Source: Tenderia sp965602225 (GTDB taxonomy: Bacteria; Pseudomonadota; Gammaproteobacteria; Tenderiales; Tenderiaceae). Taken from it: 64,000 nucleotides of DNA. The translations under genes were made by a program, and so were the position numbers. The notes under the pieces were generated by a model. It saw only the letters and a program-made list of their open reading frames with translations, searched no databases and was not told where the DNA came from. The DNA is taken from positions 60,962 through 124,961 of the forward strand of contig CBFCYE010000005.1 of NCBI GenBank assembly GCA_965602225.1. Direction: 5' to 3'. Positions 15,645 through 24,700 of the stretch are shown one piece after another (the stretch's first letter is position 1; each line of letters starts with the position of its first letter).

Positions 15645-17180
15645 ATGGGACAGATGAAAACGCCTGGCGTTTATATCGTTGAAAAAAGTGCTTTTCCAAA
15701 CTCTGTGGTTGAGGTTTCAACTGCAGTACCGGCTTTTATCGGTTACACCCAACAGGCAGATAACAAGGGCAAGTCGCTGTTGAACAAGCCCTGGCGTATC
15801 ACTTCCATGTCGGAGTTTCATAACTACTTCGGTTTTGGTCCAAAACCGTTATTTGATATTGGCGAGAAACCTGCTGATTCAAATGACGAGGCGTCATTTT
15901 CATTGGCTGGCAAAGAGTATCTGTTGAGCCAGAGCGCCGGTAAAAACCTGCTCTATAACAGCATGCTGCTGTTTTTTCAGAATGGTGGTGGACCGTGTTA
16001 TGTGGTTTCTGTGGGTAACTACAGTGATGATGTTGAAGCGGATAAATTGCAAAAAGGCATCAACCTGCTGGTAAAAGAGCAGGAGCCAACCATGGTGGTT
16101 ATCCCCGAAACCGTATTGCTGGATGAGCAAAACAGCATTAGCGTACAGCAGTCGGCCCTTGCCCACTGTGGCGGAAAAATGAGAAACCGCATTGCCATAC
16201 TCGATATCTGGGGTGGTGATAAAGATCGGCAGGATCCCGCCGGTGACTGCATAGAAAACTTTCGTTCAGCACTGGGTATCAATTATCTTGATTATGCGAC
16301 GGCCTATTATCCATGGGTTAATTCCACCGTTGTTCAGGATAAAGATCTCAGCTATGAAAACATTACCAATCAGGATGTATTGCAGACTTTGCTGCGCACT
16401 GAAATTGGTATTCCTGATGTGGTCGATGAATCAACTCCGGCAAAGACTGCGCAACAGGCCCAAGCAATCGATGAGATTGCCAGCAGCTGGGAAGACAAGT
16501 CTGATGAAGAGACCTATGCCGTTAAGAGTCAGCTAAACAAGAGTCTGATTGCCATGAGTCCGCTGTTTGGCAATATCCTGGGTTCTATTAAAGAGAAGCT
16601 GAATCTGTTGCCACCAGCGGCGGCAATGGCAGGTGTATACACCATGGTCGATAACTCGCGTGGGGTATGGAAGGCGCCAGCCAATGTCAGCCTGAGTGCG
16701 GTGGTTTCACCGGCGGTGAACATCACTCATGACGAACAGGAAGACTTGAATGTCACCACCCAGGGCAAGTCCATTAATGCCATCCGCACCTTTATCGGTG
16801 AAGGTACGCTGGTGTGGGGCGCGCGGACCCTGGACGGTAATAGTCTGGATTGGCGTTATGTCAACGTACGCCGCACCATGATTATGCTGGAAGAGTCTAT
16901 TCGTCTGGCGACCAAGGCCTATGTCTTTGAACCCAATGATGCCAATACCTGGGTCACCATCAAGAGCATGGTGCGTAACTTCCTGACAGGCATCTGGAAA
17001 CGCGGTGGTTTGGCTGGTGCTGTGCCTGATGATGCCTTCAGTGTTCATGTTGGCCTGGGTCAGACCATGACATCGGAAGACATCCTCGAAGGGATCTTGA
17101 GAGTAACAGTGTTGGTGGCCATCAGTCGTCCAGCAGAATTTATAGAAATCACCTTTCAACAGCAGATGCAAAAGTCTTAA
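15645..17180 (+). CDS. Contractile tail sheath protein (Afp2-4/Pvc2-4 type)
   Basis: A 511-residue sheath subunit whose contraction drives the tube into the target. The N-terminus K-T-P-G-V-Y-I-V-E-K and V-S-T-A-V-P-A-F-I-G-Y-T is the canonical sheath start. N-G-G-G-P-C-Y-V-V-S-V-G follows near residue 112. The C-terminal domain has the conserved V-W-G-A-R-T-L, W-R-Y-V-N-V-R-R, then L-T-G-I-W-K-R-G-G-L-A-G and the final R-P-A-E-F-I-E-I-T-F beta-handshake strand. Only one sheath gene is present, compared with three in PVC and Afp. GGGAG precedes the ATG. Confidence 0.95.
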   Translation: MGQMKTPGVYIVEKSAFPNSVVEVSTAVPAFIGYTQQADNKGKSLLNKPWRITSMSEFHNYFGFGPKPLFDIGEKPADSNDEASFSLAGKEYLLSQSAGKNLLYNSMLLFFQNGGGPCYVVSVGNYSDDVEADKLQKGINLLVKEQEPTMVVIPETVLLDEQNSISVQQSALAHCGGKMRNRIAILDIWGGDKDRQDPAGDCIENFRSALGINYLDYATAYYPWVNSTVVQDKDLSYENITNQDVLQTLLRTEIGIPDVVDESTPAKTAQQAQAIDEIASSWEDKSDEETYAVKSQLNKSLIAMSPLFGNILGSIKEKLNLLPPAAAMAGVYTMVDNSRGVWKAPANVSLSAVVSPAVNITHDEQEDLNVTTQGKSINAIRTFIGEGTLVWGARTLDGNSLDWRYVNVRRTMIMLEESIRLATKAYVFEPNDANTWVTIKSMVRNFLTGIWKRGGLAGAVPDDAFSVHVGLGQTMTSEDILEGILRVTVLVAISRPAEFIEITFQQQMQKS

Positions 17181-17247
17181 GGCTGTTGTGATCAGGTTTC
17201 TATTAATAACGAATAAACGCTTTGTACAAATAACAGGGAGATAAGTT

Positions 17248-17706
17248 ATGGCTGATGATGGATCTGCACAATCGACTACCGTATGGCCTTTGCCGAAGTT
17301 TTACTTTCAGGTTAAGTGGGATTCCGAGGTGATGTCTTTTCAGGAAATTTCAGGCCTGGATATAGAGGCGCAGCCGATCGAATATCGACACGGTGATAGT
17401 CCGGAGTTTTCTACTATTTCAATGCCTGGTATCAAGAAGTCCAGCAATGTGACTATGAAAAAGGGTGTCTTCAAATCGGATAACAAGTTCTGGGACTGGT
17501 TTAAACAAATCAAAATGAACACGGTTAAACGTGTACCAGTCACCATTAGCTTGTTGGATGAGGCGGGTGCCCCGACCATGGTCTGGACTTTGGCCAACGC
17601 TTGGCCGACCAAGATTTCGGGCACGGACATGAAGGCGGATGGTAATGAAGTTGCCATTGAAACAATAGAGATTGCCCATGAAGGGATCACTATCGATAAC
17701 GCCTAA
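17248..17706 (+). CDS. Tail tube protein 1 (gp19-like; Afp1/Pvc1 type)
   Basis: A 152-residue inner tube protein of the gp19/Hcp-like fold. The key pattern is P-K-F-Y-F-Q-V-K-W, F-Q-E-I-S-G-L-D-I-E and then I-S-M-P-G-I-K-K-S-S-N-V-T-M-K-K-G-V-F. The sequence W-D-W-F-K-Q-I follows and the end is E-V-A-I-E-T-I-E-I-A-H-E-G. It should polymerise as stacked hexamers inside the sheath. CAGGGAG lies before the ATG. A second, divergent tube gene follows, as in Afp/PVC clusters, where the second copy forms the tube ring next to the baseplate. Confidence 0.93.
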   Translation: MADDGSAQSTTVWPLPKFYFQVKWDSEVMSFQEISGLDIEAQPIEYRHGDSPEFSTISMPGIKKSSNVTMKKGVFKSDNKFWDWFKQIKMNTVKRVPVTISLLDEAGAPTMVWTLANAWPTKISGTDMKADGNEVAIETIEIAHEGITIDNA

Positions 17707-17787
17707 GGGGTGATGTAAGCCAGAGGGGCTGTGTGTTGTTTACGCATTGCCCCTATTGTTTTTTTACCCATGGGAGGATTTATAGCT

Positions 17788-18252
17788 GTGACTGGTGCCT
17801 CGTCTGATGACTATCAACCATCCGCTTTTTATTTCAAGGTGGCCTTTGCGGCGACTGCCGGGATGTCTGATACCTCATTTCAGGAGGTCAGTGGCATAGG
17901 TTCGGAGATTGAGACAGAGCCGTATACCGAAGGTGGTGAGAACAGGTATGTGCATCAACTGCCCAAGTCGGTCAAACACCCCAAGCTGGTTTTAAAACGC
18001 GGTATTGCAAAATCCACATCGCCTTTGGTGGTGTGGTGCCGTTCGGTATTTGAAGGTGGGTTTTCCGCCCCTATCGTGCCTATGGCGATGATGGTTTACC
18101 TGATGAATGAGAACAAGGAACCTATCCGTGCCTGGTCTTTTGCCAATGCCTATCCCGTTAATTGGGAGGTGGAAACGTTTAACTCCACCAAGAATGAAGT
18201 CGCCATCGAAAAAATTGAATTGAATTACAACTATTCAAACAGAGTGATATAG
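17788..18252 (+). CDS. Tail tube protein 2 (Pvc5-like)
   Basis: About 154 residues from GTG 17788, chosen because GGGAGG lies ten bases upstream; an ATG at 17770 would place that site inside the gene. The same gp19 fold is visible: A-F-Y-F-K-V-A-F, F-Q-E-V-S-G-I-G-S-E-I, then L-P-K-S-V-K-H-P-K-L-V-L-K-R-G and P-L-V-V-W-C-R-S-V. The end is V-A-I-E-K-I-E-L-N-Y. The Y-x-E-G-G-E-N-R-Y-V stretch (Y-T-E-G-G-E-N-R-Y) is characteristic of the baseplate-proximal tube paralogue. It should form the tube initiator ring above the hub. Confidence 0.9.
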   Translation: MTGASSDDYQPSAFYFKVAFAATAGMSDTSFQEVSGIGSEIETEPYTEGGENRYVHQLPKSVKHPKLVLKRGIAKSTSPLVVWCRSVFEGGFSAPIVPMAMMVYLMNENKEPIRAWSFANAYPVNWEVETFNSTKNEVAIEKIELNYNYSNRVI

Positions 18253-18256
18253 CGTC

Positions 18257-18427
18257 ATGACTATTGAAGTAAAACAGATGATTATCAAATCAACCGTGAG
18301 CAATGATAGGCCCGAGTCGCATGTGTCTGAGGTTGCCGCTGTCGATATTGAAAAAATCAAAGAAATGCTGATGGCGGAGTGCCGCGAGTTGATTGCTGAA
18401 AGCCTGACGGACATCCGGGAACGCTAG
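18257..18427 (+). CDS. DUF5908-type small eCIS protein
   Basis: A 56-residue protein starting M-T-I-E-V-K-Q-M-I-I-K-S-T-V, which matches the short DUF5908 family (M-x-I-E-I-R-E-L-V-I-K pattern, known from memory in eCIS clusters). The C-terminal half is a predicted amphipathic helix (I-E-K-I-K-E-M-L-M-A-E-C-R-E-L-I). It begins four bases after the stop of tube protein 2 and ends three bases before the next ATG, so it is clearly part of the operon. Its role is unknown. Confidence 0.78.
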   Translation: MTIEVKQMIIKSTVSNDRPESHVSEVAAVDIEKIKEMLMAECRELIAESLTDIRER

Positions 18428-18430
18428 GTT

Positions 18431-19111
18431 ATGTCTGTTAGCACAGGATTAAAAAAGAAGCTGAAGTTGTCACCCTGTACGGTTGATGACAGCGGCAATA
18501 TTACAGTCAATGATGGCAGTTCTTTTGAGTTAATGCTCAATCCTTCCAGTTACAGTCATTCCTATTCCATTGGCTATAACAAAAAAGAGGCCCTGGGGCA
18601 GCTTGCCTCGGACACAAAGTTTAGCGGCATAAAACCTGAGAAGATCGGTTTTGATATCGTCATCGATGGCACAGGCGTTGTTGAACTGAGTGGCGATGAT
18701 GTCAAAACTCAGGTTAAGTCGTTAACCGATATTGTCTATAAATATGATGGCAATAATCACGAACCCAATCATGTAAGACTGTTATGGGGCAGCCTGATAT
18801 TTTTTGGTCGGCTTGAATCGATGTCGGTGGACTACACATTGTTCAAGCCCAGTGGTGAGCCATTGCGGGCCAAGATTAAATTGTCCTTTTCAGGTTTCAT
18901 GAGCAAAGAGGAAGAGGCGCTTCGGGCCAATAGATCCTCACCTGATCTGAGTCACCAGATTGAAGTGAAAGCAGGGGATACCTTGCCGGCGCTTTGTTAT
19001 CGCGTCTACAAGGATAGTTCCTATTACCTTGAGGTTGCCAAGGCCAACAATATTACCAATTTCCGTGATATTGAGCCGGGCAGCAAACTTCACTTTCCAC
19101 CGCTGAGGTAG
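18431..19111 (+). CDS. LysM-containing hub/tube adaptor (Afp7/Pvc7 type)
   Basis: A 226-residue baseplate protein. The N-terminal domain shows the conserved F-E-L-M-L-N-P-S-S-Y-S-H-S-Y and G-S-L-I-F-F-G-R-L-E-S-M-S-V-D-Y-T-L-F. The C-terminus is a LysM module (V-K-A-G-D-T-L-P-A-L-C-Y-R-V-Y-K-D, W/F-D-I-E-P-G-S-K-L-H-F-P-P). It corresponds to the gp53-like proteins that link tube or sheath to the spike hub. In this setting the LysM domain is structural and need not bind peptidoglycan. It is tightly packed between DUF5908 and the spike gene. Confidence 0.88.
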   Translation: MSVSTGLKKKLKLSPCTVDDSGNITVNDGSSFELMLNPSSYSHSYSIGYNKKEALGQLASDTKFSGIKPEKIGFDIVIDGTGVVELSGDDVKTQVKSLTDIVYKYDGNNHEPNHVRLLWGSLIFFGRLESMSVDYTLFKPSGEPLRAKIKLSFSGFMSKEEEALRANRSSPDLSHQIEVKAGDTLPALCYRVYKDSSYYLEVAKANNITNFRDIEPGSKLHFPPLR

Positions 19112-19114
19112 GGC

Positions 19115-20905
19115 ATGGCAGATTCGCCAACATTAAACAGTAGTGGTGTGATTAAGCTGAGCATACTCAGTGAAGGCAGCCAGATCGATGATGCAATACA
19201 GATCATTTCCGTCTCGGTAACCAAGGCTGTTAATAAAATTGCTTCAGCCAGGATCGTCTTAATTGATGGCGATATGCCCGAGAGAGATTTTCCTGTCAGT
19301 AATAGCGATGCCTTTAAGCCCGGCAGTGCGATAAAGATCAATGCCGGTTATGGCCAGGACGAAGAGACTATTTTCGAAGGTGTCGTCATCAAACACGGTA
19401 TCAAGATCAGTGGTGATAACTATTCCCGCTTGGTGGTGGAATGTCGTGACAAGGCGGTGGCCATGACTATCGGCCGAAAGAATGCCAATTACATTGATTC
19501 AAAAGACAGTGACATTATTGCCACGCTGATCTCAAACTACAGCGGTCTGACATCTGATGTGCAGGCGACAACGACACAATATAAAGAGCTGGTGCAGTAC
19601 TACTGTGCCGACTGGGATTTTATGCTCTCCCGTGCCGAGGCCAATGGTCTGCTGATCTGTTGCGATGATGGCAAGCTGACGATCAAGCCGCCCCAAACAG
19701 ATGCCACGCCTGAGTTGAAGGTAGGTTATGGCGATGACCTGATGGAGTTTCATGCTGACATCGATGCCCGCAGCCAATTGAGTGAGGTCAGCAGTGCCAG
19801 CTGGGATCCCAAGGATCAGGCCATTGTTGAAGAAAAGGTCAGCCCACAAACGCTTAACACACAGGGTGATCTGGATGCCGCGACCCTGGCAAAGGTGCTT
19901 GACCTTAAATCATTTCGCCTGCAGTCACCGGTGATGATGGAAAAGACAGCGCTCAAGGACTGGGCCACAGGGCAGCAGGTCAAGGCCGGGCTGGCTAGGA
20001 TTCGTGGGCGGATGAAATTCCAGGGCAGTGCCAAGGCCAAGATTGGTGGTTTGATCGAGCTGGAAGGGGTTGGTAATCGCTTTAACGGCAATGTCTTTGT
20101 TAGTTCAGTGAGTCATGAAATCGCCAATGGCAACTGGGTGACGGATGTTGAATTAGGCATGTCACCAAACTGGTTTGCTGAGCAGCGTGATCTGGTGGCG
20201 CCACCTGCCGCCGGACTATTGCCAGGTGTGGAAGGCTTGCAGATTGGTGTGGTGAAAAAACTGGATCAAGATCCGGATGGCCAGCACAAGGTACAGGTTT
20301 CGGTGCCCATCCTCCAGGCTGAGACAGAAGGCGTCTGGGCCAGACTGGCAAGCTTTTATGCCTCGAATAAATTTGGTGCCTTTTTTATTCCCGAGATCGG
20401 TGATGAGGTGGTGTTGGGATATCTGAATAATGATCCCTCCAACCCGGTGATACTTGGCAGCCTCTATAGCAGCAAACTTGCTCCGCCTTATGAATTGAGT
20501 GCAGATAATTTTACCAAGGCGATAGTGACCAAGAGCGAGTTGAAGCTTGAGTTCGATGATGAAAAAAAGATCATCACCATCATCACCCCGGGCGGTAATA
20601 AGATCGTCATCAGTGATGAAGATAAATCCATCCTGCTGCAGGATCAAAATGATAATAAGGTCGAACTGTCTGATAGCGGCATTGTTTTGGATAGTCCAAA
20701 AGACATCAGCATTACCGCCAAGGGCAAGATCACCATCGATGCCACCGGCGAGATTGGCGTGAGTTCTAAGGCGGATGTTTCAGTAGATGGATTGAATATT
20801 AATCAAACGGCCAACGTTGGTTTTACCGCCAAGGGCAGCGCCACTGCGGAATTGTCGGCCTCGGGCCAGACAACCGTTAAAGGCGCCATGGTAATGATTA
20901 ATTAG
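19115..20905 (+). CDS. VgrG-like spike protein (Afp8/Pvc8 type)
   Basis: This 596-residue fusion of gp27-like hub and gp5-like spike makes the trimeric needle under the tube. The N-terminal hub domain contains G-Y-G-Q-D-E-E-T-I-F-E-G-V-V and C-A-D-W-D-F-M-L-S-R-A-E-A-N-G-L. The OB-fold has I-G-V-V-K-K-L-D-Q-D-P-D-G, V-W-A-R-L-A-S and I-P-E-I-G-D-E-V-V-L-G-Y-L-N-N-D-P. N-P-V-I-L-G-S-L-Y-S follows at about 370-460. The last 110 residues are a beta-helix with repeated hydrophobic strands and no extra effector domain. GAGGTAGGG precedes the ATG. Confidence 0.94.
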   Translation: MADSPTLNSSGVIKLSILSEGSQIDDAIQIISVSVTKAVNKIASARIVLIDGDMPERDFPVSNSDAFKPGSAIKINAGYGQDEETIFEGVVIKHGIKISGDNYSRLVVECRDKAVAMTIGRKNANYIDSKDSDIIATLISNYSGLTSDVQATTTQYKELVQYYCADWDFMLSRAEANGLLICCDDGKLTIKPPQTDATPELKVGYGDDLMEFHADIDARSQLSEVSSASWDPKDQAIVEEKVSPQTLNTQGDLDAATLAKVLDLKSFRLQSPVMMEKTALKDWATGQQVKAGLARIRGRMKFQGSAKAKIGGLIELEGVGNRFNGNVFVSSVSHEIANGNWVTDVELGMSPNWFAEQRDLVAPPAAGLLPGVEGLQIGVVKKLDQDPDGQHKVQVSVPILQAETEGVWARLASFYASNKFGAFFIPEIGDEVVLGYLNNDPSNPVILGSLYSSKLAPPYELSADNFTKAIVTKSELKLEFDDEKKIITIITPGGNKIVISDEDKSILLQDQNDNKVELSDSGIVLDSPKDISITAKGKITIDATGEIGVSSKADVSVDGLNINQTANVGFTAKGSATAELSASGQTTVKGAMVMIN

Positions 20906-20942
20906 ATGTTGAAAAAAATAACAATAAAGAGGTGATGAGCTT

Positions 20943-21233
20943 ATGCCACCCGCAGCCAGATTAACAGATATGCACACCTGTCCTATGGTGACAGGGGTTG
21001 TGCCTCACGTCGGCGGGCCTGTGATCGGGCCGGGTGCGCCAACCGTGTTGATAGAAAAACTGCCATCGGCGGTGGTCGGGGATAGCTGCGTCTGTGTCGG
21101 ACCTCCTGACACAATCGCCAAGGGTTCGGCCACGGTGATGATCACTGGCAAGCCTGCGGCGCGTATGGGGGATACCACTGGCCATGGCGGTAGCGTGGTG
21201 TTAGGCGCCGCTACCGTGATGATAGGCGGATAG
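20943..21233 (+). CDS. PAAR-motif spike tip (Afp10/Pvc10 type)
   Basis: A 96-residue protein beginning M-P-P-A-A-R-L-T-D, the classic PAAR signature. Repeats such as V-V-G-D-S-C-V-C-V-G-P-P and A-A-R-M-G-D-T-T-G-H-G-G follow. His and Cys residues (H12, C14 and H84) are available to bind the tip metal ion. It caps the VgrG trimer and sharpens the spike. GAGGTGA is upstream. There is no C-terminal toxin extension, so it is a bare tip. Confidence 0.93.
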   Translation: MPPAARLTDMHTCPMVTGVVPHVGGPVIGPGAPTVLIEKLPSAVVGDSCVCVGPPDTIAKGSATVMITGKPAARMGDTTGHGGSVVLGAATVMIGG

Positions 21234-21239
21234 TTAACG

Positions 21240-21662
21240 ATGGCTAGTGATAAAAAATTTCTCGGTCGAGGCTGGAGTTTTCCACCAGAGTTTCACAAAC
21301 ACGCAGATGCGGTGAATGTGAAAATGGTTTCTGAAGAGGACGACATTCGCGAGAGTCTGAGAGTTTTATTATCCACCCGTCCGGGTGAGCGCATTATGCA
21401 GCCTGCCTACGGTTGCAGGATTCACTCTATGGTGTTTGAGAGTATCAATGAAAGCAGTATTACTGAAATCAAGGATGTGATTGAAAGGGCGGTGTTGTTT
21501 TTTGAACCTAGAATCAGCCTGGAAAGCATTGATGTGGATGCAGAGAATGTCTATGAAGGGACGCTCAATATCCAACTTAATTACAAAATAAGAACCACGA
21601 ATACCAGGAGTAATGTTGTCTATCCATTCTATTTTCTTGAAGGCAGCCATGTACGATTTTGA
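21240..21662 (+). CDS. gp25-like baseplate wedge protein (Afp9/Pvc9 type)
   Basis: A 140-residue GPW/gp25 family protein that nucleates sheath assembly on the baseplate. It has the typical G-W-S-F-P-P-E-F near the start. The motif D-I-R-E-S-L-R-V-L-L-S-T-R-P-G-E-R-I-M is followed by P-A-Y-G-C-R-I-H. E-S-I-N-E-S-S-I-T-E-I-K-D-V-I-E-R-A-V comes after that. The gene starts seven bases after the PAAR stop and is followed by baseplate J after 42 bases. Confidence 0.93.
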   Translation: MASDKKFLGRGWSFPPEFHKHADAVNVKMVSEEDDIRESLRVLLSTRPGERIMQPAYGCRIHSMVFESINESSITEIKDVIERAVLFFEPRISLESIDVDAENVYEGTLNIQLNYKIRTTNTRSNVVYPFYFLEGSHVRF

Positions 21663-21704
21663 ATATGAATTCAGCTCATGCCATGTTGCAACGGACGTTG
21701 ACTG

Positions 21705-24700
21705 ATGTCTGAGTGGCATGACATTAAAATCACCGATGGCACTGATCAGCAGGCCAGAATGCCTGTTGCCTTGCAGCCGGGTTATTTCAATGTCGACGAA
21801 CGGGCCTTTGAAGAGTTATTGAGTATGGCGGCCGAGTTCGCGGGCCAGCTGAATTTCTATTCGTTAGACAATCAGGTCAATGGCAGCTGGGCTGAACTAT
21901 TTACTGCCGACGAGGCCGTGATAATGGCGATGCTATTGAGCATGAATCTCAAACGGCAGGAGTCTGAGTTTGCTCGCTTGTATCCTGGTCCGCTTGAACC
22001 GCTGCTGATGCTGGTGGTGGGTCTGGCAAAGAGTGTCGACTTCTGGCTCAAAAAACTCAATGGTTCAGCTCACCAATCAGCCGTTGCCCTGCGGCAACGG
22101 CTGGCAGAGCTTGTTAAAAGCAAACTGGCTGGTGAGTTGCATAATGTTGCCGTCATTGTTTCAGGTTTGGATGCGGGTAAATCTGCTCTTCAAGAGATGG
22201 GCCTAGCCTCGTTTGATAAGGTCTGGGGGCTAAAGCAGGCCTCAGGCCAGTATGATTTTCATCGTGCTGGTCTTGCCGGCGCTGAAACTGTTGATCAGCA
22301 GAAACAAGCTGTGCGTGCTGCCTTGTATGGTTTTGTGAATGCTATTTCCTACCTCAAAACGATTACACCTGTCTATCTGCAGCAAAGCCTGGGCAGTCAG
22401 CAACATGGCCCGGCTGTCGGGCTGTTTATGGTGTTTCTGAATCTGTATGAAAAGGCGCAGCAAAGCGCAAACAGTTTTACTCAGCGCCATCTGGATTTTT
22501 ATTATCACCAGATTCTTAAGGCAAAGCCACGTCAGCATCAGCCGGAGAGTGTCCACCTATTGCTTGGCCCCCAAGGCGGTGCAGAAAAGACCATCGTGGC
22601 AAAAGGCACGGCGTTTAGTGCAGGCAAGGACAGTTCACTGAACGAGATTGTCTATCGCGCCGATAATGAACTGCTGGTGACAGATGCCACTGTTGAATCT
22701 GTTTACAGCCTGTTCCTGCAACATGATGAACTGGTAGCGCCGGAGAGTGAGCTGGCCTATGTCACCCGCATGAAGGCCTATCAACCTGGCCTTGATGCTG
22801 AGGAGCCACTGGCGTCGAATCCCTGGCCCCTGTTTGGTGAGGATAAAAAGCCCGCGTCATTACATAACTCAGCAGATGCCGAGATTGGCTTTGCCATCGC
22901 ATCCTCGCTGTTACACCTAAGCGAAGGGGTGCGAACGATTGAACTCAATATTTCCCTGGTGGATGCAGTCAAGGTTGATGCCAATACCATGATCTCAGTG
23001 TTGCTGAGGTCAGAAAAGCAAACTGACTTTATCAAATTGTTTGGCCGGCTGTTTAGTCGTTACCTGTTGTCTTATGAAGGCTGGTTGAGCAGGGCAAACA
23101 AAGAGGCGATTATCAACACGGCTCAGTCCTTGTTGCCGCCTGCTTCGGCTGCTGAGGTTTCCGGACTGCTTAAACAGGACTGGCAGGGGTTGTTTTTTAA
23201 ACTGTTTAAAAAAGTTTTCAGCATCAAGCTGACGACGAAAACTGGTTGGCTTGAGGTCAATGATTTTGTCATGACACCTTATTCCAGTCAGGTGAAGACG
23301 AAAGCCATGGGTATTAGTTTGAGTCTGAGCCTGAGCGATGAGGTGGCCGCAGTCAGCCCTTATTCAGCCGTCGTGCATGGCGGGGAAATGACAACAGGCT
23401 TGCCGCTGCTGAAGTGTTGTATCAATCCTGATGCAAACTTTTATCCTTATTCCATATTTAATGACCTGGTTATCAGTGCTGTTGAAATCAATGTAGAGGT
23501 AAAAGGACTCAAGAATATCCTTAGCCATAATCAGCACGGCCAGCTTGATCCCTCCAAGCCATTTCATCCATTTGGTCCGCTGCCGGGTAATAATTCATAT
23601 TTTGTTTTTGGCAATTATGAGCTGGCAAAAAAGAAGTTGGTTGAACTTAACCTGGATGTTGAATGGGCTGAGCTACCTGAACTCGGCGGTGGTTTTGGCG
23701 AGCATTACCGCGGTTATGCCGCTGCCTATAGTAATGAAACATTTCGGGCAGGATTTACTACCCTGGCCGACGGTAACTGGCTGCCACGAAAAAATGACAA
23801 AACATCCACCGCGGCCTTATTTGATAGTGAAGTGAGTAGTGGCAAAGTGGCGCAGCAGAAGTGCCTCGCTGTTGATGTTCTCGATTTCGCCAAGCCGCTT
23901 GATGATTCTGTTTCCGAAGCTGAATATGGCTTTGGTCTGGCCGCCCGCAACGGATTTTTTAAACTTTCCCTGGCAGAGCCGGTGACCGGTTTTGGCCATG
24001 CCGAATATCCGCAGCTGTTAACCAGAGTGTTGTCCGACAATGCGCGGCGTAAAAAACAGCTGCCGTTGCCAAAGCCAGCCTATACACCGGTCATAAACCG
24101 CTTGTCTGTGAATTATAAAGCGCGAGGCAGGATCAATGTTGCTGACAAGCAGCCTGCTGAGTCGGCTCTGCAGGCGGAAACGATTTTCCATCTGCAGCCC
24201 TTTGGTGTTGAGACGATTTATCCGCTGAACCAGGATCGAGCATGTTATCTGCTACCTCAGTTTGGCCATCAAGGTAATCTTTATATTGGCCTGTCGGCCA
24301 AAAACCTGGCCGGTCGTCTGACGTTGTTTTTTCAGCTGGCAGATGATCAGGCCAGTGAGGTGGATTCTGAAGCGGCGGTGGTTAATTGGTTTTACCTGGC
24401 CTCTGATCGCTGGAAAAGCATGCCTGCCTCAAGGGTTCTTTCGGACAGCAGTAATGGTTTTTTGTCGCAGGGCATAGTCACTCTTGATATCCCTGCTGAT
24501 ATCAACCCGGCAACAAATATTATGCCGGCCGGACTTTTTTGGCTCAGGGCATCAACCAATATGGCCAAACGCAGTTTTTGCAGTTGTTATGCAATCCGAA
24601 CCAATGCGCTGGTGGTGAGCAGAGAAGCAAGCGCTGCCAACGAGTTGGATGGCAATATCAATAAGGAAACAAAATGGTCGCCGCTGGTTTCAATTGCCGG

